Below are positions 13,805 through 28,533 of a stretch of 64,000 nucleotides of DNA, in pieces. Positions within the stretch are counted from its first letter, which is position 1. Each line of letters begins with the position of its first letter. The notes beneath the pieces were generated by a model. It made no database searches. It worked only from the letters and a program-made list of their open reading frames with translations, and was not told where the DNA came from. Source of the stretch: Streptomyces sp. DHE7-1. GTDB taxonomy: Bacteria > Actinomycetota > Actinomycetes > Streptomycetales > Streptomycetaceae. The stretch spans positions 4,526,001-4,590,000 of the forward strand of contig JACJDG010000003.1 in assembly GCA_016432725.1 (NCBI GenBank). The letters run 5' to 3'. Both the position numbers and the translations under genes were made by a program.

Positions 13805-16800
13805 TTGGCCGCCTCGCGCAACGCCTCGACCGCGAATACGAACAACGGCGCCAGCACCGCCCCGCTGCGCATCTCCTTTGCAAAGATCAAGGAGCCTCTC
13901 GAGGTTCCGAACCTGCTCGCGCTGCAGACCGAGAGCTTCGACTGGCTGCTCGGCAACACCGCTTGGCAGAGTCGGGTCGAGGAGGCTCTTGAGAACGGTC
14001 AGGACGTCCCCACCAAGTCCGGTCTGGAGGAGATCTTCGAGGAGATCTCCCCGATCGAGGACTTCTCCGGGTCGATGTCCCTGACGTTCCGGGACCACCG
14101 CTTCGAGCCGCCGAAGAACTCCATCGACGAGTGCAAGGAGCGCGACTTCACGTACGCCGCCCCGCTCTTCGTCACCGCCGAGTTCACCAACAACGAGACC
14201 GGTGAGATCAAGTCCCAGACGGTCTTCATGGGCGACTTCCCGCTCATGACGAACAAGGGCACTTTCGTCATCAACGGCACCGAGCGTGTCGTGGTGTCGC
14301 AGCTGGTCCGTTCCCCCGGTGTCTACTTCGACTCCTCCATCGACAAGACGTCCGACAAGGACATCTTCTCCGCCAAGATCATCCCGTCCCGGGGTGCCTG
14401 GCTGGAGATGGAGATCGACAAGCGCGACATGGTCGGTGTCCGCATCGACCGCAAGCGCAAGCAGTCGGTCACCGTACTGCTGAAGGCGCTCGGCTGGACG
14501 ACCGAGCAGATCCTCGAGGAGTTCGGCGAGTACGAGTCGATGCGCGCCACCCTGGAGAAGGACCACACCCAGGGCCAGGACGACGCGCTGCTGGACATCT
14601 ACCGCAAGCTGCGTCCGGGCGAGCCCCCACGCGTGAGGCCGCGCAGACGCTGCTCGAGAACCTCTACTTCAACCCCAAGCGCTACGACCTCGCCAAGGTC
14701 GGCCGCTACAAGGTCAACAAGAAGCTGGGTGCGGACGCTCCGCTGGACGCGGGTGTCCTGACCGTCGAGGACGTCATCTCGACGATCAAGTACCTGGTGA
14801 AGCTGCACGCCGGCGAGACCGAGACCTCCGGTGACAACGGTGGCACGATCGTCGTCGAGACGGACGACATCGACCACTTCGGCAACCGTCGTCTGCGCAG
14901 CGTCGGCGAGCTGATCCAGAACCAGGTCCGTACGGGTCTCGCCCGTATGGAGCGCGTCGTGCGCGAGCGCATGACGACCCAGGACGTCGAGGCGATCACG
15001 CCGCAGACCCTGATCAACATCCGGCCGGTCGTCGCCTCCATCAAGGAGTTCTTCGGCACCAGCCAGCTGTCGCAGTTCATGGACCAGAACAACCCGCTGT
15101 CGGGTCTCACCCACAAGCGCCGTCTGTCGGCCCTTGGCCCGGGTGGTCTCTCCCGTGAGCGGGCCGGCTTCGAGGTCCGTGACGTGCACCCGTCGCACTA
15201 CGGCCGCATGTGCCCGATCGAGACGCCCGAAGGCCCGAACATCGGTCTGATCGGCTCGCTCGCCTCCTACGGCCGGGTCAACGCGTTCGGTTTCGTCGAG
15301 ACGCCGTACCGCAAGGTCGTCGACGGCCAGGTCACCGACGAGGTGGACTACCTGACCGCCGACGAGGAGGACCGGTTCGTCATCGCGCAGGCCAACGCCA
15401 CGCTCTCGGACGACATGCGGTTCGCCGAGAACCGCGTGCTGGTCCGCCGCCGTGGCGGCGAGGTCGACTACGTCGCCGGTGACGACGTGGACTACATGGA
15501 CGTCTCGCCGCGCCAGATGGTGTCGGTCGCGACCGCCATGATCCCGTTCCTCGAGCACGACGACGCCAACCGTGCCCTCATGGGCGCGAACATGATGCGT
15601 CAGGCCGTGCCGCTGATTAAGTCCGAGTCCCCGCTCGTCGGCACCGGCATGGAGTACCGCTCCGCCGTCGACGCCGGCGACGTGGTCAAGGCCGAGAAGG
15701 ACGGTGTGGTCCAGGAGGTCTCCGCGGACTACATCACCACCGCCAACGACGACGGCACGTACATCACGTACCGCCTGGCCAAGTTCTCCCGGTCCAACCA
15801 GGGCACCTCGGTCAACCAGAAGGTCATCGTCAACGAGGGCGACCGGATCATCACGGGCCAGGTGCTCGCGGACGGCCCGGCCACCCAGAACGGCGAGATG
15901 GCCCTCGGCAAGAACCTGCTCGTGGCGTTCATGCCGTGGGAGGGTCACAACTACGAGGACGCGATCATCCTGTCGCAGCGCCTCGTGCAGGACGACGTCC
16001 TCTCCTCGATCCACATCGAGGAGCACGAGGTCGACGCCCGTGACACCAAGCTCGGCCCCGAGGAGATCACCCGGGACATCCCGAACGTCTCCGAGGAGGT
16101 CCTCGCCGACCTCGACGAGCGCGGCATCATCCGTATCGGTGCCGAGGTCATCGCCGGCGACATCCTCGTCGGCAAGGTCACGCCCAAGGGTGAGACCGAG
16201 CTGACCCCGAGGAGCGCCTGCTGCGCGCGATCTTCGGCGAGAAGGCCCGTGAGGTCCGTGACACCTCGCTGAAGGTGCCGCACGGCGAGACCGGCAAGGT
16301 CATCGGCGTGCGCGTCTTCGACCGCGAGGAGGGCGACGAGCTTCCCCCCGGTGTGAACCAGCTGGTGCGCGTCTACGTCGCGCAGAAGCGCAAGATCACC
16401 GACGGTGACAAGCTCGCCGGCCGACACGGCAACAAGGGTGTCATCTCCAAGATCAACCCGATCGAGGACATGCCGTTCCTGGAGGACGGCACCCCGGTCG
16501 ACATCATCCTCAACCCGCTCGGTGTGCCGTCCCGAATGAACCCGGGACAGGTCCTGGAGATCCACCTCGGCTGGCTCGCCAGCCGCGGCTGGGACGTCTC
16601 CGGCCTCGCGGAGGAGTGGGCCCAGCGCCTCCAGGCGATCGGCGCCGACTCCGTGGCCCCGGGCACCAACGTCGCCACCCCGGTGTTCGACGGTGCGCGT
16701 GAGGACGAGCTGGCGGGTCTGCTGCAGCACACCATCCCGAACCGGGACGGCGAGCGCATGGTGCTCCCGACCGGCAAGGCGCGGCTGTTCGACGGCCGCA

Positions 16801-17287
16801 GCGGTGAGCCGTTCCCGGACCCGATCTCGGTCGGCTACATGTACATCCTGAAGCTGCACCACCTGGTCGACGACAAGCTGCACGCCCGTTCGACCGGTCC
16901 GTACTCGATGATCACCCAGCAGCCGCTGGGTGGTAAGGCCCAGTTCGGTGGCCAGCGGTTCGGTGAGATGGAGGTGTGGGCCCTCGAGGCCTACGGCGCC
17001 GCGTACGCCCTCCAGGAGCTGCTGACCATCAAGTCCGACGACGTCACCGGCCGCGTGAAGGTCTACGAGGCCATCGTCAAGGGCGAGAACATCCCCGAGC
17101 CCGGTATCCCGAGTCCTTCAAGGTGCTCATCAAGGAGATGCAGTCGCTCTGCCTGAACGTGGAGGTGCTGTCCAGCGACGGTATGTCCATCGAGATGCGC
17201 GACACCGACGAGGATGTCTTCCGCGCCGCGGAGGAGCTCGGCATCGACCTGTCCCGGCGCGAGCCGAGCAGCGTCGAAGAGGTCTGA
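13805..17287 (+). CDS. rpoB: DNA-directed RNA polymerase subunit beta, frame broken three times
   Basis: Reconstruction gives 1161 residues, the normal Streptomyces length. The start is the rare codon TTG 13805 (protein begins MAASRNASTANTNN), after an AAGGAC site. The rifampicin region FGTSQLSQFMDQNNPLSGLT, then HKRRLSALGPGG, is wild type. Other universal motifs are PIETPEGPNIGLIGSLA, GRHGNKGVISK and GGKAQFGGQRFGEMEVWA. One C is missing in each of the runs at 14624-14628 (GEPPTREAAQ), 16205-16208 (LTPEERLLRAIFG) and 17108-17110 (GIPESFKVL). A cell cannot live with such an rpoB, so these are read as assembly errors. rpoC follows after 102 bp. Confidence 0.97.
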
Positions 17288-17389
17288 CGGGAGTCCGGTA
17301 GGGGCCTCACCACCGTGTGAGGCCCCCGCCGACCCCCAGGCCCCCGTTTCAGACCACAGACTTACGACCCTGAGAGGGATTGACGCATA

Positions 17390-21289
<3,900 letters not shown>

Positions 21290-21305
21290 GTGGTTGACAT
21301 GAACT

Positions 21306-21350
21306 GAAGGGCGGTCACCCCGGTCCGGGGTGACCGCCCTTCGGCGTTTC
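21306..21350 (+). terminator. Terminator of rpoBC
   Basis: Perfect 16-bp stem GAAGGGCGGTCACCCC/GGGGTGACCGCCCTTC with a short loop and a GGCGTTTC tail, 17 nt after rpoC. It may also serve the converging minus-strand gene. Confidence 0.85.
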
Positions 21351-21367
21351 TCGGGGACGCCCGCCGG

Positions 21368-22645
21368 CTACGGGATGCCCAGCTCGAAGATCACGTAGTG
21401 CGCGTACCAGCCCGACGCCACCGCCGTCGTCGTGAAGAAGACGGCCAGGCCGGGCCACTTCAGGCGGCTCAGGGCGGCCGCCGGCGCCAGGAGCAGCGGG
21501 AAGGAGGGCAGCAGGTAGCGGGAGGTGTTGCCGAACATCTGCTGGGTGCCCAGCACGGTGACGATGCCGGCCAGGGTGTAGGCGACCAGCACCAGCGGCG
21601 GCTTCCGGCGCAGCATCAGCGCGATCAGGAAGGGCAGCGCGATCACGATCTGGACGCCGAGCAGATCGGGCGTGGAGAAGGCGAAGAGGTAGTCGTTGTG
21701 CCCGACGGCGACGTTGCCGAGGACGTCCGCCGTGTAGGAGCCCCAGTCGAAGTAGTGCGCCCAGCCCTCGCGCTGGAGCGTGAAGTAGGCGGTGAGGTCG
21801 CCCATGCTCCACCCGACCCAGGCGATGTAGGTGAGCAGGCCGAGCGGTGCCGCGACCATCGCGAAGACCGGCTGTGCCACCCCGTGCTCACGCCGGCCGT
21901 CCCGGCGCAGGACGGTGACCAGGGCGGCCAGTCCCACCGCGCCGATGAGGGCCGCCGAGGTGGGCCGGTTCAGGCCCGCCAGGAAGGCCAGCAGGCCCGC
22001 GGCGACCCAGCGGCCCCGCATCACGCTGTAGCAGGTCCAGGCGGCGATGGCGACGAACAGGGACTCCGAGTACACGGCCCACTCGACGCCCGCTCCGGGG
22101 ACGACGGCCCACAGCCCGGCGGCGATGGTGCCCGCCCGCACCCCGGCGAGCGCCGAGACCACCGCGTAGACGCCCGCGGCCGCCACCAGGGAGGCCAGGA
22201 CCGACACGAGGATCCCGGAGCCGTACAGGCCGAGCCCGGTGCCCTCCGAGACCGTGCGGATCAGCCCGGGGTACAGCGGGAAGAACGCCACCGAGTTCTG
22301 CTTGACGGTGAAGAGCCCGCCGCCGGGCAGCGGCTCCAGCGGCTTCGGGTCGTACCCGTGCCCCGCGACCTGCAGATACCACCAGCCGTCCCAGGTGGAC
22401 AGCACGTCCCACCAGTGGGCGCCGCCGCCGAACCTGGGGTCCTTCCTCCGGTAGTCGCCCGCATGCTCCAGCAGGCAGGCGAATATGGTGAGGCCCACGA
22501 GCTTCGTGACGCAGTACAGGACGAGTGGAGCCACGTACGGCCGCGCACCCGGCGGCAGCGTGAGCCGGCGGCTCGGGCGCGGAGTGCCGGACTGTTCCCC
22601 GGGCAGGACGGTGTCCGCCTCGATGTCGCCGGAAGCCGTGCTCAT
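21368..22645 (-). CDS. Polytopic membrane protein, GT-C/PIG-V-like glycosyltransferase
   Basis: The 425-residue protein has a hydrophilic N terminus (1-35) and about 9-10 hydrophobic segments. The first extracytoplasmic loop carries an acidic WDVLSTWDGWWYLQVAGHGY motif (about 79-98), typical of GT-C glycosyltransferases that use polyprenyl-phosphate sugars. GLNRPTSAALIGAVG and NTSRYLLPSFPLLLA occur later, as in PIG-V-type mannosyltransferases. It is divergent from a GT2 polyprenyl-phosphate sugar synthase-like gene that could make its lipid-linked donor. The acceptor is unknown. It sits in the gap between rpoC and rpsL. Confidence 0.75.
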   Translation of the reverse strand: MSTASGDIEADTVLPGEQSGTPRPSRRLTLPPGARPYVAPLVLYCVTKLVGLTIFACLLEHAGDYRRKDPRFGGGAHWWDVLSTWDGWWYLQVAGHGYDPKPLEPLPGGGLFTVKQNSVAFFPLYPGLIRTVSEGTGLGLYGSGILVSVLASLVAAAGVYAVVSALAGVRAGTIAAGLWAVVPGAGVEWAVYSESLFVAIAAWTCYSVMRGRWVAAGLLAFLAGLNRPTSAALIGAVGLAALVTVLRRDGRREHGVAQPVFAMVAAPLGLLTYIAWVGWSMGDLTAYFTLQREGWAHYFDWGSYTADVLGNVAVGHNDYLFAFSTPDLLGVQIVIALPFLIALMLRRKPPLVLVAYTLAGIVTVLGTQQMFGNTSRYLLPSFPLLLAPAAALSRLKWPGLAVFFTTTAVASGWYAHYVIFELGIP

Positions 22646-22790
22646 CCCTGCGGTCTCCCCCCTCGGCCGACCGCCGGGCCGGAGGAGTTCCCGCAGCCCG
22701 GGGGTCGTGAAGTGTCAGTCACGAGATCACACAAGGATCACTTGTGTGTGGCCAAAGCGTCGCATGTGCGGGGCGAAGGGGGAGAAGCGG

Positions 22791-23764
22791 GTGACCGGTG
22801 GGCCGGACCCGGCGATCGAGCTGTCCGTCGTCGTACCCATGTTCAACGAGGCCGAGGCGCTGCCCGCCCTCGTCAGCCGGCTGCGCCCGGTGCTGGAGGG
22901 CCTCGGTGCGCCGTACGAGCTGGTCGCCGTCGACGACGGGAGCACGGACGGCACCGGCGAGCTGCTGGCGGCGTTCCGGCTCGGCTGGCCGGAACTGCGG
23001 GTGATCGGCCTGCGCCGCAACTCGGGTCATCAGGCCGCCCTGACCGCCGGCCTCGACCGGGCCGTCGGGGCTTACGTGGTCAGCATCGACGCCGATCTGC
23101 AGGACCCGCCCGAGAAGATCCCCGACATGCTGGCCCTGGCCCGCGCCGAGGGGCTCGACATCGTGTACGGCATCCGCGCCGACCGGGCCAGCGACACCGG
23201 CTTCAAGCGCTGGACGGCGGGCCTGTACTACCGGCTGGTGCGCCGGCTCGCCGGTCCCTCCGTGCCCGCGCAGGCGGGTGACTTCCGGCTGCTCAGCCGG
23301 GCCGCCGTGGAGGCGCTGAAGGCGCTGCCCGACCAGCAGCGGGTCTACCGGCTGCTGGTGCCGTGGCTGGGCTTCCCCAGCGGCCGGGTGACCTACGAGC
23401 GGGCCCGCGCACGGCCGGCCGCAGCAAGTACCCGCTGGGCCGGATGATCAGGCTGGCCGTCGACAGCGTCACGGGTTTCTCGGCGGCCCCGCTACGGCTG
23501 GCCACCTGGCTCGGCGGCTTCGCCTTCCTGGTCTGCCTCGGGCTGATGGTGTACACGCTCTCCGCCCACGTCCTGGACCACACGGTGCCGGGCTGGACCT
23601 CGCTGTTCACCGGGGTGCTCTTCATCGGCGCGGTGCAGCTGATCTGCGTGGGGCTGCTGGGCGAGTACGTGGCCCGCATATACACGGCGATACAGAACCG
23701 GCCGACGTACTTCGTGGGCCACGACACGGCGGAGCAGGCCGGGGAGACGACGTCGCGCCGCTGA
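22791..23764 (+). CDS. GT2 family polyprenyl-phosphate glycosyltransferase with two C-terminal TM helices, frame broken once
   Basis: The reconstructed product is about 324 residues. The GT-A domain has ELSVVVPMFNEAEALPAL near residue 9, VAVDDGSTDGTGE, the DxD-type SIDADLQDPPEKIPDM and the QQRVYR region. The reconstructed ERAPRTAGRSKYPLGRM is the hallmark of DPM1/GtrB-like enzymes. Two transmembrane helices at about 247-300 anchor it. The likely reaction moves a sugar from a nucleotide donor to polyprenyl phosphate. GTG 22791 has a GGGGGAGAAG site. One C is missing in the run at 23404-23406. Confidence 0.85.
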
Positions 23765-23802
23765 TTTCCGGAGCCCTCGGTCCCGGTCCCGGAGCCCTTG
23801 TT

Positions 23803-23831
23803 TTGACCGGAGTGGGTGCGGCAAGTACGCT
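23803..23831 (+). promoter_or_regulatory. str operon (rpsL) promoter
   Basis: TTGACC (23803-23808) and TACGCT (23826-23831) are 17 bp apart. The transcript would start near 23838 and carry a leader of about 187 nt before rpsL. Confidence 0.7.
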
Positions 23832-23949
23832 CAGACCTTGTGCCTGGGGTGTGCCCTGGCTTTCGTGCGTGCCTTCAACCGCACGCGGAGCCGACACCGG
23901 ACGCCGTAATCCGTGCCTTTCCCGCCTCGCGGCGGAAGCGCGGCGGATT

Positions 23950-23975
23950 CGACACACCCGACCGCGTGGGTCGGA
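23950..23975 (+). promoter_or_regulatory. Shared ribosomal-operon leader element, copy A
   Basis: These 26 bp match 32983-33008 in the rpsJ leader with a single mismatch (A23956 versus G). The core folds as CCGACC-GCGTG-GGTCGG. It lies 49 nt before the rpsL start codon, downstream of the promoter, so it would act in the RNA. Confidence 0.6.
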
Positions 23976-24024
23976 GATGTTCCAGGTTAGCTGTACGCAT
24001 CGGCACACAGAAACCGGAGACGTA

Positions 24025-24396
24025 GTGCCTACGATCCAGCAGCTGGTCCGGAAGGGCCGGCAGGACAAGGTCGAGAAGAACAAGACGCCCGCACTCGAGG
24101 GTTCCCCTCAGCGTCGCGGCGTCTGCACGCGTGTGTTCACGACCACCCCGAAGAAGCCGAACTCGGCCCTGCGTAAGGTCGCGCGTGTGCGTCTGACCAG
24201 CGGGATCGAGGTCACCGCTTACATTCCGGGTGAGGGACACAACCTGCAGGAGCACTCCATCGTGCTCGTGCGCGGCGGCCGTGTGAAGGACCTGCCGGGT
24301 GTTCGCTACAAGATCATCCGTGGCTCCCTCGACACCCAGGGTGTCAAGAACCGCAAGCAGGCCCGTTCCCGCTACGGCGCCAAGAAGGAGAAGTAG
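24025..24396 (+). CDS. rpsL: 30S ribosomal protein S12
   Basis: The 123-residue decoding-centre protein starts at GTG. TPKKPNSALRK holds Lys43 and GGRVKDLPGVRYK holds Lys88, the sites of streptomycin-resistance changes in Streptomyces; both are wild type. First gene of the str operon; rpsG begins 2 nt after its stop. Confidence 0.98.
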   Translation: MPTIQQLVRKGRQDKVEKNKTPALEGSPQRRGVCTRVFTTTPKKPNSALRKVARVRLTSGIEVTAYIPGEGHNLQEHSIVLVRGGRVKDLPGVRYKIIRGSLDTQGVKNRKQARSRYGAKKEK

Positions 24397-24398
24397 AA

Positions 24399-24869
24399 AT
24401 GCCTCGTAAGGGCCCCGCCCCGAAGCGCCCGGTCATCATCGACCCGGTCTACGGTTCTCCTCTGGTGACGTCGCTCATCAACAAGGTGCTGCTGAACGGC
24501 AAGCGCTCCACCGCCGAGCGCATCGTCTACGGCGCGATGGAGGGTCTGCGTGAGAAGACGGGCAACGACCCGATCATCACGCTGAAGCGCGCGCTTGAGA
24601 ACATCAAGCCGACCCTCGAGGTCAAGTCCCGCCGTGTCGGTGGCGCCACCTACCAGGTGCCGATCGAGGTCAAGCCCGGTCGCGCCAACACGCTGGCGCT
24701 CCGCTGGCTGGTCGGTTACTCCCGCGCCCGTCGCGAGAAGACCATGACCGAGCGCCTGCTCAACGAGCTTCTCGACGCCTCCAACGGCCTGGGTGCCGCT
24801 GTGAAGAAGCGCGAGGACACGCACAAGATGGCCGAGTCCAACAAGGCCTTCGCGCACTACCGCTGGTAG
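24399..24869 (+). CDS. rpsG: 30S ribosomal protein S7
   Basis: The 156-residue primary 16S rRNA-binding protein of the small-subunit head contacts E-site tRNA. Motifs are KVLLNGKRSTAERIVYGAME, RRVGGATYQVPIEVKP and the C-terminal NKAFAHYRW. It is tightly linked to rpsL (2-nt gap) and followed by fusA after 39 nt. Confidence 0.98.
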   Translation: MPRKGPAPKRPVIIDPVYGSPLVTSLINKVLLNGKRSTAERIVYGAMEGLREKTGNDPIITLKRALENIKPTLEVKSRRVGGATYQVPIEVKPGRANTLALRWLVGYSRARREKTMTERLLNELLDASNGLGAAVKKREDTHKMAESNKAFAHYRW

Positions 24870-24908
24870 TCGCTACCCACATCGAGACCGAGAGAAGACT
24901 GAAGCCTT

Positions 24909-27035
24909 ATGGCTACCACTTCACTTGACCTGGCCAAGGTCCGCAACATCGGGATCATGGCCCACATCGACGCGGGCAAGACGACCACCACCGAGCGGAT
25001 CCTGTTCTACACCGGTGTGTCCTACAAGATCGGTGAGGTCCACGACGGCGCTGCCACCATGGACTGGATGGAGCAGGAGCAGGAGCGTGGCATCACGATC
25101 ACCTCTGCTGCCACCACCTGTCACTGGCCGCTCGAAGACGTCGATCACACCATCAACATCATCGACACCCCGGGTCACGTCGACTTCACCGTCGAGGTGG
25201 AGCGCTCGCTGCGCGTGCTCGACGGTGCCGTGACGGTGTTCGACGGCGTCGCCGGTGTCGAGCCGCAGTCCGAGACGGTGTGGCGTCAGGCGGACCGCTA
25301 CGGCGTTCCGCGTATCTGCTTCGTCAACAAGCTCGACCGGACCGGTGCCGAGTTCCACCGCTGCGTCGACATGATCACTGACCGCCTGGGCGCTCAGCCG
25401 ATCGTGATGCAGCTGCCGATCGGTGCCGAGGCCGACTTCAAGGGCGTCATCGACCTCGTGACGATGAAGGCCCTGGTCTGGTCCGCCGAGGCCACCAAGG
25501 GTGAGATGTACGACACCGTCGACATCCCGGACACGCACGCCGAGGCTGCCGAGGAGTACCGCGGCAAGCTGCTCGAGGCCGTGGCCGAGAACGACGAAGA
25601 GATCATGGAGCTGTACCTGGAGGGCGAGGAGCCTTCCGTGGAGCAGCTGTACGCCGCGATCCGTCGTATCACCATCGCGTCCGGCAAGGGCACCGGCACC
25701 ACCGTGACCCCGGTGTTCTGCGGTACCGCGTTCAAGAACAAGGGCGTCCAGCCCCTGCTCGACGCCGTCGTCCGCTACCTGCCGTCGCCGGTCGACATCG
25801 AGGCCATCGAGGGCCACGACGTCAAGGACCCCGAGGTCGTCGTCAAGCGCAAGCCGTCCGACGACGAGCCGCTGTCCGCGCTGGCGTTCAAGATCATGAG
25901 CGACCCGCACCTCGGCAAGCTCACCTTCGTCCGGGTCTACTCGGGCCGCCTGGAGTCCGGCACCTCGGTGCTGAACTCCGTCAAGGGCAAGAAGGAGCGC
26001 ATCGGCAAGATCTACCGCATGCACGCGAACAAGCGTGAGGAGATCGAGTCGGTGGGCGCCGGCGACATCGTCGCCGTCATGGGCCTGAAGCAGACCACCA
26101 CCGGTGAGACGCTGTCCGACGACAAGAACCCGGTCATCCTGGAGTCCATGGACTTCCCGGCGCCGGTCATCCAGGTCGCCATCGAGCCCAAGTCGAAGGG
26201 CGACCAGGAGAAGCTGGGCGTCGCGATCCAGCGCCTGGCCGAGGAGGACCCGTCCTTCCAGGTCCACTCGGACGAGGAGACCGGCCAGACCATCATCGGT
26301 GGTATGGGCGAGCTGCACCTCGAGGTGCTGGTCGACCGTATGCGCCGTGAGTTCAAGGTCGAGGCCAACGTCGGCAAGCCGCAGGTGGCCTACCGCGAGA
26401 CGATCCGCAAGGCCGTCGAGCGCGTCGACTACACCCACAAGAAGCAGACCGGTGGTACCGGTCAGTTCGCGAAGGTGCAGATCGGCATCGAGCCGCTCGA
26501 GGGTGGCGACACCTCGTACGAGTTCGTGAACAAGGTGACCGGTGGTCGTATCCCGAAGGAGTACATCCCTTCGGTCGACGCCGGTGCGCAGGAGGCCATG
26601 CAGTTCGGCATCCTCGCCGGTTACGAGATGACCGGCGTGCGCGTCATCCTCCACGACGGCGCCTACCACGAGGTCGACTCCTCCGAGCTCGCCTTCAAGA
26701 TCGCCGGCTCGCAGGCCTTCAAGGAGGCCGCGCGCAAGGCCAGCCCCGTGCTGCTCGAGCCGATGATGGCCGTCGAGGTCACCACGCCCGAGGACTACAT
26801 GGGTGAGGTCATCGGCGACATCAACTCCCGCCGTGGTCAGATCCAGGCCATGGAGGAGCGGGCCGGTGCCCGCGTCGTGAAGGGCCTCGTGCCCCTTTCG
26901 GAGATGTTCGGCTACGTCGGCGACCTCCGCAGCAAGACGTCGGGTCGCGCGAGCTACTCGATGCAGTTCGACTCCTACGCCGAGGTTCCGCGGAACGTCG
27001 CCGAGGAGATCATCGCGAAGGCCAAGGGCGAGTAA
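24909..27035 (+). CDS. fusA: Elongation factor G
   Basis: The 708-residue translocase GTPase has G1 AHIDAGKTTTTERILF (about residues 18-33), switch sequence RGITITSAATT, G3 DTPGHVDF and G4 NKLDRTG. Domain IV carries the RGQIQAMEERAG region near the C terminus. Length and all five domains are typical. Third gene of the str operon. Confidence 0.99.
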   Translation: MATTSLDLAKVRNIGIMAHIDAGKTTTTERILFYTGVSYKIGEVHDGAATMDWMEQEQERGITITSAATTCHWPLEDVDHTINIIDTPGHVDFTVEVERSLRVLDGAVTVFDGVAGVEPQSETVWRQADRYGVPRICFVNKLDRTGAEFHRCVDMITDRLGAQPIVMQLPIGAEADFKGVIDLVTMKALVWSAEATKGEMYDTVDIPDTHAEAAEEYRGKLLEAVAENDEEIMELYLEGEEPSVEQLYAAIRRITIASGKGTGTTVTPVFCGTAFKNKGVQPLLDAVVRYLPSPVDIEAIEGHDVKDPEVVVKRKPSDDEPLSALAFKIMSDPHLGKLTFVRVYSGRLESGTSVLNSVKGKKERIGKIYRMHANKREEIESVGAGDIVAVMGLKQTTTGETLSDDKNPVILESMDFPAPVIQVAIEPKSKGDQEKLGVAIQRLAEEDPSFQVHSDEETGQTIIGGMGELHLEVLVDRMRREFKVEANVGKPQVAYRETIRKAVERVDYTHKKQTGGTGQFAKVQIGIEPLEGGDTSYEFVNKVTGGRIPKEYIPSVDAGAQEAMQFGILAGYEMTGVRVILHDGAYHEVDSSELAFKIAGSQAFKEAARKASPVLLEPMMAVEVTTPEDYMGEVIGDINSRRGQIQAMEERAGARVVKGLVPLSEMFGYVGDLRSKTSGRASYSMQFDSYAEVPRNVAEEIIAKAKGE

Positions 27036-27060
27036 CGCACCGCGTTCCCACGCTTTAGGC

Positions 27061-27112
27061 TTGACTCCGGAGCCTCAAGGGGCAAACAACCACAATCGCG
27101 GATGTTTGCCCC
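27061..27112 (+). promoter_or_regulatory. fusA-tuf intergenic promoter candidate and hairpin
   Basis: The 156-bp gap holds a -35-like TTGACT at 27061-27066 without a convincing -10. A perfect 9-bp stem GGGGCAAAC (27079-27087)/GTTTGCCCC (27104-27112) has a 16-nt A/C-rich loop. In Streptomyces, tuf is known to have its own promoter between fusA and tuf, which fits. The hairpin could be a partial terminator or lie in the tuf leader. Confidence 0.5.
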
Positions 27113-27191
27113 GGGTTCCGGGACTTAACAGCAAAGATCACCTGGCGCCGATGAAGTAAGGCGTACCAGAACCACTCCCAGGAGGACCCCA

Positions 27192-28384
<1,193 letters not shown>

Positions 28385-28428
28385 TATTGAACTGACCCGG
28401 CCCGGTCTCTGACCTGGTAGCTGTCGGA

Positions 28429-28460
28429 GAGGCCCGTACGACTTCGGTCGTGCGGGCCTC
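28429..28460 (+). terminator. Terminator of the str operon
   Basis: GAGGCCCGTACGAC / GTCGTGCGGGCCTC hairpin (one G-T pair) with a TTCG tetraloop, followed by TTCGCTGTCTCC, about 45 nt after tuf. Confidence 0.85.
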
Positions 28461-28533
28461 TTCGCTGTCTCCGGCCGACCGTATGATCATGCGACCGGAC
28501 CACCGGGGGCCGGCTGTCGCAGAGGTGGGTGCC

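Noticed and set aside
13805..17287. rpoB as a set of split or programmed-frameshift genes
   Set aside because: Three unrelated sites without slippery heptamers, all matching the one-base-loss pattern seen in other essential genes.
28489..28533. Start of the unknown membrane protein at ATG 28489
   Set aside because: It overlaps a TATGAT -10-like sequence and has no ribosome-binding site; GTG 28534 fits better.
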